A stretch of DNA of 64,000 nucleotides from Cricetibacter osteomyelitidis (GTDB lineage Bacteria > Pseudomonadota > Gammaproteobacteria > Enterobacterales > Pasteurellaceae), in contig NZ_SLYB01000014.1 in the NCBI RefSeq assembly GCF_004340985.1, forward strand, positions 1-64,000, given 5' to 3'. The number at the start of each line of letters is the position of its first letter. Positions within the stretch are counted from its first letter, which is position 1. Positions 10,147 through 16,341 of this stretch are shown in pieces. Below the pieces are notes generated by a model. That model was not told where the DNA came from, made no database searches, and saw only the letters and a list, made by a program, of their open reading frames with translations. Position numbers and translations under genes: made by a program.

Positions 10147-10256
10147 GATACTCGTGCAGTCAAAAAACACACATTAAGTACATGTTTCGGTTGTGTCTGA
10201 CATAATTTTTGCTGAAATTTTGCCGAACTTTATTATATTTCAATCAGATTGATATG

Positions 10257-10283
10257 AAAAAAGGCGTACAAAAATACGCCTTT
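10257..10283 (-). terminator. Terminator of peptide gene 3
   Basis: AAAGGCGTA / TACGCCTTT stem with minus-strand T tract. Confidence 0.85.
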
Positions 10284-10330
10284 AATAAAAAATTTCTGAA
10301 AAAATAACTGCACTTCAGACTTCGCAGCTA

Positions 10331-10462
10331 CTACCGATCAGTATTATCACAACCATCATAAAGTGGATTTGTTGTACCGCAATAACTATTAGAAGTTGTA
10401 ATTACATCTTCTTTTTCAAAGGTAACGGTCTTAAATTCAGGTTTTTGATATTCTTTTACCAT
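10331..10462 (-). CDS. Small leader-core precursor peptide 3 (two Cys in tail)
   Basis: A 43-codon gene, the longest of the six. The leader differs only at residue 2 (Val for Thr). The tail NSYCGTTNPLYDGCDNTDR is the only one with cysteines (residues 28 and 38), so a disulfide or thioether could form, and it lacks the V-T-P motif of most siblings while keeping TTNP. The leader codons carry silent changes shared with peptide 6, which marks a second cassette subtype. Confidence 0.83.
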   Translation of the reverse strand: MVKEYQKPEFKTVTFEKEDVITTSNSYCGTTNPLYDGCDNTDR

Positions 10463-10524
10463 AAAAAACTCCTTTTACTAAATTCAAATTCGTTTTTTCG
10501 GTTTTCCTTTTTCTTGAGTTGAAA

Positions 10525-10553
10525 ACTCTATTACATAGCAAATGAATTGTCAA
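10525..10553 (-). promoter_or_regulatory. Promoter of peptide gene 3
   Basis: Consensus TTGACA, 17-bp spacer, TAGAGT; no extended -10. Shared only with unit 6. Confidence 0.7.
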
Positions 10554-10671
10554 GATACTAGTGCAGCAAAAAAATACACATCAAGTAAGTGTTTCCGTTG
10601 AGTCTGACATAATTTTTTATTATTCGCTGAAATTTTGTCAAACTTTATTATATTTCAATCAGATTGATATG

Positions 10672-10697
10672 AAAAAAGGCGTATAAAAATACGCCTT
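10672..10697 (-). terminator. Terminator of peptide gene 4
   Basis: AAGGCGTA stem with TTTTTA-type loop and minus-strand T tract. Confidence 0.85.
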
Positions 10698-10745
10698 CAA
10701 TAAAAAATTTCTGAAAAAATAACCGTACTTCGCTTTTAGCAGCTG

Positions 10746-10865
10746 CTATATATCAACATTAACATCTGGAATATCCGGTGTTACAACGCTGCCAGAAGTT
10801 GTAATCACATCTTCTTTTTCAAAGGTAACAGTCTTAAACTCGGGTTTTTGATATTCTTTTGTCAT
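10746..10865 (-). CDS. Small leader-core precursor peptide 4
   Basis: A 39-codon gene with the MTKEY-type leader and the acidic tail GSVVTPDIPDVNVDI, which has no Gly/Ser/Tyr end. Two silent changes in the leader (CCC for Pro, GTG for Val) distinguish it from peptide 1. Its 3' spacer is short and contains a decayed uptake signal (ACCGTACTT). Confidence 0.85.
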   Translation of the reverse strand: MTKEYQKPEFKTVTFEKEDVITTSGSVVTPDIPDVNVDI

Positions 10866-10905
10866 AAAAGTTCCTTTCAGTAATTTAAATTTAATCGCAG
10901 GCTAG

Positions 10906-10935
10906 AGTCTATCACATAACAAAATGAATTGCCAG
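10906..10935 (-). promoter_or_regulatory. Promoter of peptide gene 4
   Basis: CTGGCA, 18-bp spacer, TAGACT with TGA before the -10 box; weaker -35 than units 3 and 6. Confidence 0.55.
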
Positions 10936-11053
10936 GATACTCGTGCAGCCAAAAAATACACATCAAATAAGTGTTTCCGTTGAGTCTGACATAATTTTTT
11001 ATTATTCGCTGGAATTTTGCCGAATTTTATTATATTTCAATTAGATTGATATG

Positions 11054-11079
11054 AAAAAAGGCGTATAAAAATACGCCTT
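11054..11079 (-). terminator. Terminator of peptide gene 5
   Basis: AAGGCGTA stem and minus-strand T tract. Confidence 0.85.
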
Positions 11080-11167
11080 CAATAAAAAATTTCTAAAAAA
11101 ATGACCGCACTTTAATCTGAATCTCAAAAGTTGGACAAATGAACCAAACGGGTTAAGGTGCCGATTT

Positions 11168-11284
11168 CTATGAGTAATCTCCTCCTGATGGTGCAGGTGT
11201 TACAATGCCGCCAGAAGTTGTAATTACATCTTCTTTTTCAAAGGTAACAGTCTTAAACTCAGGTTTTTGATATTCTTTTGTCAT
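11168..11284 (-). CDS. Small leader-core precursor peptide 5
   Basis: A 38-codon gene with the MTKEY-type leader and the tail GGIVTPAPSGGDYS, closest to peptide 2. Its 3' spacer keeps an intact uptake signal near 11103-11112 and the long untranslated segment of units 1 and 2. Confidence 0.85.
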   Translation of the reverse strand: MTKEYQKPEFKTVTFEKEDVITTSGGIVTPAPSGGDYS

Positions 11285-11324
11285 AAAAGTTCCTTTCACT
11301 AATTTAAATTTAATCGTAGACTAG

Positions 11325-11354
11325 AGTCTATCACATAACAAAATGAATTGCCAG
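11325..11354 (-). promoter_or_regulatory. Promoter of peptide gene 5
   Basis: CTGGCA, 18-bp spacer, TAGACT with extended TGA and the TAGACT-ct-AGTCTA inverted repeat. Confidence 0.55.
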
Positions 11355-11464
11355 GATACTCGTGCAGTCAAAAAACACACATTAAGTACATGTTTCGGTT
11401 GTATCTGACATAATTTTTGCTGGAATTTTGCTGAATTTTATCATATTTCAATCGGGTTGATATG

Positions 11465-11490
11465 AAAAAAGGCGTATAAAAATACGCCTT
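11465..11490 (-). terminator. Terminator of peptide gene 6
   Basis: AAGGCGTA stem and minus-strand T tract, 27 bp past the stop of peptide gene 6. Confidence 0.85.
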
Positions 11491-11517
11491 CAATAAAAAA
11501 TTCCTGAAAAAATAACC

Positions 11518-11631
11518 TTACTTCTCAGGTAACGGAAGCGGAGGTGTTAGAGTACCACCAGAAGTTGTAATTACATCTTCTTTTTCAAAGGTAACGGTCT
11601 TAAATTCAGGTTTTTGATATTCTTTTACCAT
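11518..11631 (-). CDS. Small leader-core precursor peptide 6
   Basis: A 37-codon gene at the outer end of the array. The leader is the MVKEY subtype shared with peptide 3. The tail GGTLTPPLPLPEK is the most proline-rich of the six. AGGAG precedes the ATG and a consensus promoter lies upstream. It is the unit nearest to, and divergent from, the modifying-enzyme operon. Confidence 0.85.
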   Translation of the reverse strand: MVKEYQKPEFKTVTFEKEDVITTSGGTLTPPLPLPEK

Positions 11632-11693
11632 AAAAAACTCCTTTTACTAAATTCAAATTTGTTTTTTCGGTTTTCCTTTTTCTTGAGTTGAAA

Positions 11694-11722
11694 ACTCTAT
11701 TACATAACAAATGAATTGTCAA
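11694..11722 (-). promoter_or_regulatory. Promoter of peptide gene 6
   Basis: TTGACA, 17-bp spacer, TAGAGT. Confidence 0.7.
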
Positions 11723-11814
11723 GGTATTATTGTTGCAAAAAAATACACACCTCAAACGCATGAAAACACTGCTTTTTTAGCAGATCCGACATATTAGAAC
11801 ATCTTTGATACGCC

Positions 11815-11843
11815 TTGAATTTGCCCTTGTCTTTATATACAAT
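11815..11843 (+). promoter_or_regulatory. Promoter of the plus-strand enzyme operon
   Basis: TTGAAT, 17-bp spacer, TACAAT, which predicts a start near 11850 and a 50-nt leader before the GAGG site of the gene at 11902. It is divergent from peptide gene 6. Confidence 0.65.
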
Positions 11844-11901
11844 AGCGAAATTTTACATATACATATAATAGAAGAATAGGTTTATTGAAAATGAGGAAAA
11901 A

Positions 11902-13107
11902 ATGTACATAATCACCTGTACACAAGCCAGCCTGCGTTATCGTTGGGAAAGCGAGGTGCTTCTAACTAATCTTCAAAAACACGGGTCATATAACATTATC
12001 TTCCTGCTGTATGGAAAGGATCGTTCCATGGGGCCTTATTTGCAGGAAAAGTACGGAATCAGTTATTACTATTTTGAAGATAATCGACCTCAGAAACATT
12101 ATCTAACCTCTATTCGCCCTTATCTTTGGTATCAGTTTTTAAGCCAATATCCCCAGATGGAAAAGGAAGTTTTCTTTTACATTGACACAGATATCATTTT
12201 TCGGGAAATGATTGCTTTTGATAAGATACCTGTTGATGCTCAAAATTGGTATGGGGCGAATAGTCCTTACGTGAAAGCAAGTTATTTGCGATCTAAGCAT
12301 CCTCTTTATTTGCAGGGGCTGCAAACTATTTTATCTGTAACAGATGAGGAATTGAAGTGGACGGAAAACAGTCCGGCCGGTGCACAGTGGCTTATTGCTC
12401 AGCCCACAGCAGCCTTTTTTAATGAAATGTATGTGCATTGCGAACGCGTCTATGATTTTCTGCTCACCATGGAACGGATTCCGCTTTTACAAAAAGAAGA
12501 GCGGTTAGAGGAGCATGGAAAATGGTTGACAGACATGTGGTGCATGGCATGGTTGGCACCTAAATACGGAATTACTGTTCATACGTCATCTGAATTGGAT
12601 TTTTCATGGCCGACTCATTCTGCCGAACAGTGGGAGCGTTATAAGATACTCCACAATGCCGGAGTTACTAGTAAAAATGCAGATGCTTTTAACAAGGCCA
12701 AATGGGCACGAATTCCCCCTTTCTTTTTTAATCATGATAACGTTTCTTCTAAACTTGGTTCCATTTATTATGTAAAGGCGGTACAAGCTGTGAATATCAG
12801 ACCACAAGACTACGATAAGGTTAAAATCCTAGGAACTTTTATTACTAATCAGGTGAAAGATACCTATATTGCGATTCCTTTGGATGAGGCAAAGCAAAAA
12901 GTTCCCGGTTACATTGAACTCAACGACAGTAGCTATTTGCTCTGGACATTGATTCAAGAAAAGGGTTCTATACAAGAAATTATTGAAGCTTATAGTCAAA
13001 CCTTTGAGATTGACAAAGGGCAAGCCAAGCAAGATTTATTTGATTTTATCGCATATCTGGATACGATGAAGATTATCCGATTTGAGTGTGGAAGCAACTC
13101 TGACTAG
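11902..13107 (+). CDS. Glycosyltransferase fused to a PqqD-like domain
   Basis: A 401-residue two-domain protein. Residues 1 to about 300 look like a GT-A glycosyltransferase: an N-terminal Rossmann-like start, a DxD-type motif YIDTDIIF (Asp95, Asp97) for metal/nucleotide-sugar binding, and a later block WLTDMWCMAWLAPKYGITVH. The layout recalls peptidyl-serine and hydroxyproline glycosyltransferases of plants, but this is a weak likeness from memory. Residues about 309-395 match the PqqD fold pattern (GYIELNDSSYLLW, then a helix-rich tail ending YLDTMKIIRFE), a domain that binds RiPP leader peptides. Probable role: sugar transfer to the variable tails of the small peptides. First gene of its operon. 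Confidence 0.8.
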   Translation: MYIITCTQASLRYRWESEVLLTNLQKHGSYNIIFLLYGKDRSMGPYLQEKYGISYYYFEDNRPQKHYLTSIRPYLWYQFLSQYPQMEKEVFFYIDTDIIFREMIAFDKIPVDAQNWYGANSPYVKASYLRSKHPLYLQGLQTILSVTDEELKWTENSPAGAQWLIAQPTAAFFNEMYVHCERVYDFLLTMERIPLLQKEERLEEHGKWLTDMWCMAWLAPKYGITVHTSSELDFSWPTHSAEQWERYKILHNAGVTSKNADAFNKAKWARIPPFFFNHDNVSSKLGSIYYVKAVQAVNIRPQDYDKVKILGTFITNQVKDTYIAIPLDEAKQKVPGYIELNDSSYLLWTLIQEKGSIQEIIEAYSQTFEIDKGQAKQDLFDFIAYLDTMKIIRFECGSNSD

Positions 13108-13190
13108 CTCAGAAAATGATGGGTGCTATTTATATCTTATCAAAAGGAAATTTTCAGACACAAATACTCTAAAAGGATTAGGAAGAAACA

Positions 13191-13940
13191 GTGGAACAAT
13201 TTTGTATTGGTTTGGCAGGCCTGGTGATCCGGGTGACTTGCCGTTTTGCTTCAACACGGATATTTTGCAAAGATTACCTAACGGATGATGAACCTGATTT
13301 TGAAATCAATGTTGAGCAGAAAGACATTGACTTTGAGCGAGTGAGAGGCGGTGAAAAAGCTCGGCATTTTTCAGGAAACTATTTAGAACAAATTGCCTTA
13401 TATCGATTGATCTGCGAAGTATTACCAGCTTATGATCGACTACTCATTCATGGGTCGGCAATCGTATTAGATGGTCAAGCCTATTTATTTACAGCGCCAA
13501 GTGGAACGGGGAAATCAACTCACAGTCAGCTATGGCTGAAAGTCTTTGGCGATAGAGCCCGTATCTTAAACGATGATAAGCCCTTGTTACATATCACAGA
13601 TAAGCAAATTTTGATCTATGGAACGCCTTGGGATGGGAAACATAGTAGGTCTTACAATGGCTCCGCACCATTAGAAGCCATCTGTTTTTTAAACCAAGGC
13701 TTAGAAAACGTAGCTATCCGGTTATCTGAAACAGTTGCTTTTGATGCCTTGGTAACGCAAACTTACAGACCCCTGCAATCAATTGATCAACTGAAAAAAA
13801 CATTAGCTTTGCTGCAAAAAGTAAGCCATCTACCGACTTACCAATTAACCTGTACGATCTCTACGGAAGCGGTAGATGTTATTTACGAGAAAATGACACA
13901 TAAAAATCATTCCAACAAAATAAACAACAAGGAGAAATAA
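13191..13940 (+). CDS. HPr-kinase-like peptide Ser/Thr kinase
   Basis: A 249-residue P-loop kinase of the HprK-like family found beside lasso and other RiPP genes. Walker A PSGTGKST is at residues 103-110, with IHGSA upstream (His88), NDDKPLL at 127-133 and GTPWDGKH after it. It starts with GTG after an AGGAAG site, 83 bp past the previous gene, and keeps the full N-terminal domain of the family. Relatives ThcoK and PsmK phosphorylate a C-terminal Ser of lasso peptides. Here the likely substrate is a Ser/Thr of the array peptides; that is inference. Confidence 0.82.
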   Translation: MEQFCIGLAGLVIRVTCRFASTRIFCKDYLTDDEPDFEINVEQKDIDFERVRGGEKARHFSGNYLEQIALYRLICEVLPAYDRLLIHGSAIVLDGQAYLFTAPSGTGKSTHSQLWLKVFGDRARILNDDKPLLHITDKQILIYGTPWDGKHSRSYNGSAPLEAICFLNQGLENVAIRLSETVAFDALVTQTYRPLQSIDQLKKTLALLQKVSHLPTYQLTCTISTEAVDVIYEKMTHKNHSNKINNKEK

Positions 13941-13941
13941 A

Positions 13942-14211
13942 ATGAAGTTAAAAGAAGGGCTCTTACGACATCACGATCGTAACGATGAGTATATCGGTGT
14001 TACAACAGGAGACTTGGCAGAAACGTTCAATGGCATGATTCGCTACAATACGACAACCCATTTCATTTTAGAAAAACTTCAGGCTGATACCACAAAAGAA
14101 GAATTAATCACTAGTCTTTGTCAAGAATATGATGTTACTCCTACGGAAGCAAGTGCTGATTTGACACAATTACTTCAAGAATTGACGACGCTGGGTTTAT
14201 TAGAGGAATAA
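13942..14211 (+). CDS. Free-standing PqqD-like leader-binding protein
   Basis: An 89-residue protein of the PqqD/RRE type: a beta-hairpin start, FNGMIRYNTTTHFILEKL, TKEELITSLCQEYDVTPTEA, and a last helix ending LGLLEE. Such proteins present the leader peptide to modifying enzymes. The ATG sits 2 bp past the kinase stop codon, with the AGGAGA site inside the kinase gene. A second such domain is fused to the glycosyltransferase two genes upstream, so different enzymes may use separate binders. Confidence 0.87.
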   Translation: MKLKEGLLRHHDRNDEYIGVTTGDLAETFNGMIRYNTTTHFILEKLQADTTKEELITSLCQEYDVTPTEASADLTQLLQELTTLGLLEE

Positions 14212-14227
14212 AATAAATATGGAGTAA

Positions 14228-14271
14228 AACACTGAAAACAGGGAGATGTTCCCCCTGTTTTCAGTGTTTTT
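14228..14271. terminator. Bidirectional terminator between the convergent operons
   Basis: A perfect 16-bp stem starting AACACTGAAAACAGGG with a 9-nt loop. A five-T run follows on the plus strand and a shorter one on the minus strand. It ends both enzyme operons. Confidence 0.9.
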
Positions 14272-15196
14272 AATTATGTGATTTAAGCCGGTTCTTTTGC
14301 TCTGTATAAATCACACGTTTTTCTTTAACCTTTGTGATTCCTTCAATAGAAGAAGACATTAGAGTTACAGCTACATCAAACGGAGTTGAAAGCCGTAAAT
14401 CAATCATTTCCATCGGTGTATATCTCGGTAAAATCGTTATTTCCGGAATTCCATGATAGTCAAGATCGTCTCTTGGATGCGGCTTGAGGTAGACATGATA
14501 ACCTGCCTCTTTTGCTTCTTGAGCCATCTTAAAGTAGAAGTAGTACTGCTTTGCATAATCCGGACTTTTATCTTCTTTTTTGAAAGTAGACCAAAAATCG
14601 TCAGCTAAAGGCTGGGTTAAAATCAGATAAGACGGTGAAACAAGATTAATATCTTCTACTTGATAAAGAGCAAATAACTTTTTCAGATGGGTTTCTTCCT
14701 GACGATCAAACAATTCTCTACGAGGGACTTCAATAAATTTGTCCAAAAACCGGGCGTAGAAGCTGTTATCTTTAATCTTACTAATGTCATTAACTTCAAT
14801 ATCCAAACAAGCCGGGTTGAATCCGTAATGTTCTAGAGAAGAATCAACATCTGATAAGCCTGCGAGTTGAGCATAATTATAGTGAAAATTTAAACCGTCT
14901 TCTATTAGATGGTAAGGGTATTTTCTATCCCGAAATTCCTGACCAACCTGATCGGCATCATTAAAGAGATAAACATGATCCTCTTCTTCAAGCCAATCAA
15001 AATACTGCTTGGTCTGAATGATTTTGCTTGTTAGAATTTCAACCCAAATATCAGGGAAAAATGCTTTTATGCGCTCCGCTAATTCTTGATGCCCGCGAAC
15101 ATTAAAATGGAGAAAGAGCGCTATGGATTCTCCTTTTTGTTTTTTCATCAAGGAAATCATAACTTGCATATTGGTAAAACAAATATATTTTTTCAT
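14270..15196 (-). CDS. GT52-type glycosyltransferase (sialyltransferase-like)
   Basis: A 308-residue protein with the pattern of glycosyltransferase family 52, which includes lipooligosaccharide sialyltransferases: HLIEDGLN (residues 97-103), LILTQPLADD (191-200) and YLKPHPRDD (236-244), and an N-terminal MKKYICFTNMQ strand. In this setting it more likely extends a sugar on the peptide product than on lipooligosaccharide, but the acceptor and donor cannot be read from the sequence. Last gene of the minus-strand operon, 23 bp after the nucleotidyltransferase gene. Confidence 0.72.
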   Translation of the reverse strand: MKKYICFTNMQVMISLMKKQKGESIALFLHFNVRGHQELAERIKAFFPDIWVEILTSKIIQTKQYFDWLEEEDHVYLFNDADQVGQEFRDRKYPYHLIEDGLNFHYNYAQLAGLSDVDSSLEHYGFNPACLDIEVNDISKIKDNSFYARFLDKFIEVPRRELFDRQEETHLKKLFALYQVEDINLVSPSYLILTQPLADDFWSTFKKEDKSPDYAKQYYFYFKMAQEAKEAGYHVYLKPHPRDDLDYHGIPEITILPRYTPMEMIDLRLSTPFDVAVTLMSSSIEGITKVKEKRVIYTEQKNRLKSHN

Positions 15197-15219
15197 CGTA
15201 GCTTCTCTTTATTTTAACG

Positions 15220-16329
15220 CTATTTCTCTTTTTTCCGGCTTAGTAAACTTACTGCTAATGAAAAATTTCGCCATCTTTTGGGTGTTGGAATAAAGCGATA
15301 AAGATAAAAGAGAGGCAAAAGATAACGATGCTTTTGCAAGGTAGGAAAGAGCGATTGCATAGTATTTACCGAGGGAAAGAAGCGCTCTTTCCAATAGAGC
15401 CATTGATTGCCATCAGAATGTTTTAACTTATTGATAATCTGATTTTCCGCCAAACCATAGGTACCGGATGACAACATGTAGGAAAGGACGTTTCTGTCAT
15501 CATCTGTCAAGTCAGTCAAAGAGACGGCTTGTGCCCCAAATAGTTTAAAAGCCAATTTTCGTTGTTGCTGTTCAAAGTCAGTCAGGTTGAGCTTAAACAA
15601 CTCTTTCTTGATATAACTCCAATCTAAGTTGTCATACTCAGTCTCTAAAAATAAGAAAAGATCAACCAAACTACGGATACCGGTCCCTGATTGCGAATAA
15701 TGTTTGTAATCATGAAGCGTTTGATATAGATAAAAATCTTCCAAGCTGAAATGGTAAGCAAAGGGCCTATCTTGATCCGGCAGGAGACGAGATTTGACAT
15801 CATCATAATAATCACTATCTATTCCGTCCAGTGGATTTATTAATTTTCGATGCATTTCAAAATGAAAAATAGGCTTTTTCATATAAGCATCAACATTAAT
15901 TTCATAGGTAAAGCTATATCCCTCTTCTGTGAAAAAATGCTTAACTTCTTTTTGAAAGGATTCATCAAAGAGAATATCATTGTCGGACATTTCACGCATC
16001 CCTAGTTTGGGATAATATGTTTTTAAAAGAATGCCCTTTAATTCCGTATACCAAATTCCTGAACGGCTTAGCCATTGGGTTATTTTTTGACGTTCATGAT
16101 CAAACAGTAATTCTCTTCGAATACCTTGATTTTTAGCTTCTTGAAACGCCTTTGGTAGTTCAATATAGTCTTCTAGAATCATTGCTACCATAGCAGATAG
16201 ACTATGAAATTGAGCAAACTGAGCAAGATTCTCTAAGTTCATCTTTGCTATGATGTCATGACTAATCGGCTTTCTTTGAAGGTAATGCCTTAATAAATAG
16301 ATGATATCTTCTTGTGTTTTTGAAAACAT
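15220..16329 (-). CDS. PF14907-type nucleotidyltransferase
   Basis: A 369-residue protein of the uncharacterised nucleotidyltransferase family seen in RiPP and polysaccharide clusters. The signature is ELKGILLKTYYP (residues 96-107) followed by MREMSDNDILFDE with Asp116 and Asp118 as likely metal ligands. The relative PsmN in the pseudomycoidin lasso cluster acts after an HprK-like kinase and leads to sugar addition on the phosphorylated Ser. The same pair of families here suggests a similar phosphate-linked decoration. It lies 12 bp after the ABC exporter gene. Confidence 0.75.
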   Translation of the reverse strand: MFSKTQEDIIYLLRHYLQRKPISHDIIAKMNLENLAQFAQFHSLSAMVAMILEDYIELPKAFQEAKNQGIRRELLFDHERQKITQWLSRSGIWYTELKGILLKTYYPKLGMREMSDNDILFDESFQKEVKHFFTEEGYSFTYEINVDAYMKKPIFHFEMHRKLINPLDGIDSDYYDDVKSRLLPDQDRPFAYHFSLEDFYLYQTLHDYKHYSQSGTGIRSLVDLFLFLETEYDNLDWSYIKKELFKLNLTDFEQQQRKLAFKLFGAQAVSLTDLTDDDRNVLSYMLSSGTYGLAENQIINKLKHSDGNQWLYWKERFFPSVNTMQSLFPTLQKHRYLLPLFYLYRFIPTPKRWRNFSLAVSLLSRKKEK

Positions 16330-16341
16330 ATTTTTTCCTAA

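Larger units (their letters stand above)
9414..11722 (-). repeat. Tandem array of six peptide-gene cassettes
   Basis: Six imperfect tandem repeats with start-to-start distances of 433, 388, 403, 419 and 347 bp. In minus-strand order each unit holds a sigma70-type promoter, an AGGAG or AAGGA ribosome site, a 37-43 codon gene, a spacer with an intact or decayed uptake signal, an intrinsic terminator (stem AAAGGCGTA), then a copy of the mrcB promoter region; next to all but the outermost unit the copied mrcB start codons are also recognisable. Sequence outside the 3' part of each gene is highly conserved. The gene 3' ends are not. The array occupies the otherwise gene-free interval between mrcB and 11902. 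Confidence 0.92.

Noticed and set aside
9414-11722. CRISPR array or satellite repeat
   Set aside because: Repeat units are 347-433 bp, not 20-50 bp, and each contains a complete promoter-gene-terminator set with in-frame variation.
11784-11792. Seventh copy of the mrcB start beyond the array
   Set aside because: Only seven or so bases agree and the surrounding sequence no longer aligns with the cassettes.
13082-13288. Small plus-strand reading frame between the glycosyltransferase and kinase genes
   Set aside because: It overlaps both real genes out of frame and has no recognisable protein features.
14270-15196. Lipooligosaccharide or capsule locus
   Set aside because: One GT52-type gene alone does not make a surface polysaccharide locus; it is in a tight operon with exporter, protease and nucleotidyltransferase next to peptide genes. 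A role in surface glycans cannot be fully excluded.
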